64,000 nt of DNA, from the NCBI GenBank assembly GCA_014378465.1, contig JACMNQ010000082.1, positions 1 through 64,000 on the forward strand, in the 5' to 3' direction. Positions 63,022-64,000 of this stretch are shown here, piece after piece. Source of the DNA: Oligoflexia bacterium. Its GTDB lineage: Bacteria > Bdellovibrionota > UBA1018. The notes below the pieces were generated by a model. It saw only the letters and a program-made list of their open reading frames with translations. It did no database searches and was not told where the DNA came from. Numbering within the stretch: position 1 is the first letter of the stretch; each line of letters begins with the position of its first letter. The position numbers were made by a program, and so were the translations under genes.

Positions 63022-64000
63022 CGGAAATCTTCAACGTTTTTTTCTTCATTTTCTTTTTGAACTTCCCGGGTTCACTTGAGCCCGCTTCCGGGCTGGAAGC
63101 AGATGCGCCGCGAATGCTCTTGCGCTCTCGACGTCCAAGCCAGCGCTGAGCGAGAAGGGCGGTCAGCTTGTTCACGAGCCCGAACTTCTTGCGTGCCTTC
63201 GCTTCCTCGAGGCAGGCCAGACTCCAGGCCTGCGCTGGCGCTCCTCGGGGCTTGAAGGGAGCTTCGGCATCGAAAAGTTCGGCAATGTGGCCTCGAATCG
63301 GCATTCTTTCGAGCGCCTTGTCGTCAAACATCTTGCGGGCGAGTGTTTTGCGCCCCTGCAGTTCACCGCGCTTTCCCAGTCGTGATCTTGCCATTTCGAA
63401 GTGTCCTCCCAGCCAGCCCCACGCGGGACCCTGATGATAAGCCATGTCGCGTTCTTCCTGAGAGCCGCAGCACTCCGGTCGATATCGCGAATCTTTCGGT
63501 TCAAGCGTCCGCAGGCCCACAGGCGTCCAAAGAGTTTCATAGATTTGAGTGAAGTCTCGCAGGAGGCTCTCCTCATCCTGCAGAGCAAGCGACGGCGCCA
63601 GCGGGATGCTGTGAAGAAAGATCCGGTTGGGCCGCTCCTCTTCATGGGTTGAATTCAGGACAGCGCGTCCCAGACGCTCAAGTTCCTGCCAGTTCTCGGT
63701 CGAGTCATACGGAGATTTTTCATCCGCCCAGAGGGCCTGAAGGCAACGGGCCTGAAACCAGAGCGCGTTGATTTCAGGAAGCACTCCTGTGCGCGGAGTG
63801 ACCGGAGCGCCTTCGAAACGAGCGTCCATCCAAGTCGTGTGGGCTTCAGTCACTTCCAGAAGGGCATCCGCATTCAGCTTCAGAAAAGGGTGACGCCCGG
63901 CCTGAATGGAATCAATCGCCAGATTCAGTAAGGAAACATAGCGCTTCTGAAACTCCAGGGATGGGTCAAGCCCAGGGGTGATTTTGCGACTGGAGGTCCT
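63005..64000 (-). CDS. Glycogen debranching enzyme, C-terminal part (amylo-alpha-1,6-glucosidase), partial
   Basis: At least 330 residues; the frame is open to the window end, so the N terminus lies outside. GDE_C features: HPFLKLNADALLEVTEAHTTWMDARFEG, PRTGVLPEINALWFQA and RPECCGSQEERDMAYHQGPAWGWLGG, the glucosidase domain pattern. The last 40 residues are Lys-rich (GKFKKKMKKKTLK). It removes alpha-1,6 branch points. First visible gene of the operon; its promoter must lie beyond 64000. Confidence 0.9.
   Translation of the reverse strand, partial: RTSSRKITPGLDPSLEFQKRYVSLLNLAIDSIQAGRHPFLKLNADALLEVTEAHTTWMDARFEGAPVTPRTGVLPEINALWFQARCLQALWADEKSPYDSTENWQELERLGRAVLNSTHEEERPNRIFLHSIPLAPSLALQDEESLLRDFTQIYETLWTPVGLRTLEPKDSRYRPECCGSQEERDMAYHQGPAWGWLGGHFEMARSRLGKRGELQGRKTLARKMFDDKALERMPIRGHIAELFDAEAPFKPRGAPAQAWSLACLEEAKARKKFGLVNKLTALLAQRWLGRRERKSIRGASASSPEAGSSEPGKFKKKMKKKTLKISGAVGL

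Noticed and set aside
1-64000. CRISPR array, insertion sequence, prophage or restriction-modification genes
   Set aside because: I found no regularly spaced repeats, transposase, phage structural or Cas/RM motifs anywhere in the window.

Overview
The window is chromosomal DNA from a Gram-negative bacterium of fairly high G+C. Envelope genes (lptD, hldD, an outer-membrane-type barrel protein) show a lipopolysaccharide outer membrane. The gene mix (phosphate uptake operon, rpsP-khpA-trmD-SPOUT methyltransferase-rplS-rnhB run, RMD1/YagE protein, many exported proteins of unknown function) resembles deltaproteobacterial or Bdellovibrionota-like genomes. That placement is inference from gene content. 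I see no phage, insertion sequence, CRISPR array or plasmid replication gene.

Layout. 0-8 kb: an HU/IHF-type protein with a strong terminator, an RMD1/YagE-MgtC pair, the pstS-pstC-pstA-pstB-phoU operon (minus strand) and a barrel protein followed by a histidine-kinase remnant. 8-18 kb is an accessory region: a methyltransferase diverging from an alpha/beta hydrolase; a GNAT-fold FeeM/LuxI-like synthase placed 1 base before an acyl-CoA dehydrogenase; three paralogous regulators with an N-terminal helix-turn-helix and a C-terminal V4R-like Cys/Gly/Cys signature, plus a fourth truncated copy; a headless hydrolase with EF-hand loops; and a protein with a diverged DisA_N (diadenylate cyclase) domain. 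18-23 kb: exported proteins, a lone receiver protein and a decayed PAS histidine kinase. 23-29 kb: uppP, a two-gene ABC importer, a saccharopine-dehydrogenase-like protein and a damaged hemerythrin. 29-34 kb: four exported proteins on the plus strand, including two small Cys-rich proteins, a double-HKD phospholipase-D-like protein and a 742-residue protein with kinase-like motifs, then tRNA-Arg(CCT).

34-49 kb is mostly housekeeping on the minus strand: M23 lipoprotein, surE, SIS protein, lptD, accD, HD-GYP, a possible small RNA, rsmI, yraN, rnhB, rplS, SPOUT methyltransferase, trmD, khpA and rpsP. rimM is absent from its usual place between khpA and trmD. 49-56 kb: aldo/keto reductase, queuosine-precursor-type transporter, hldD behind a threefold repeated ribosome-binding site, and a tldD/pmbA pair. 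56.8-64 kb: a minus-strand alpha-glucan operon (debranching enzyme, glycogen-synthase-like glycosyltransferase, GH57, GalT-like, GH15) whose genes overlap by a few bases; the first gene runs off the window.

The best candidate for an undescribed system is 9.9-16 kb: a small acyl-transferring synthase, an acyl-CoA-modifying enzyme and a set of regulators whose C-terminal domains resemble small-ligand-binding V4R domains. This would fit an acyl-derived signal with its own receptors. It is a hypothesis from sequence motifs and gene order. Several genes are visibly broken (two kinase remnants, hemerythrin, LysR tail, hydrolase, V4R fragment), so the accessory parts of this window appear to be decaying.
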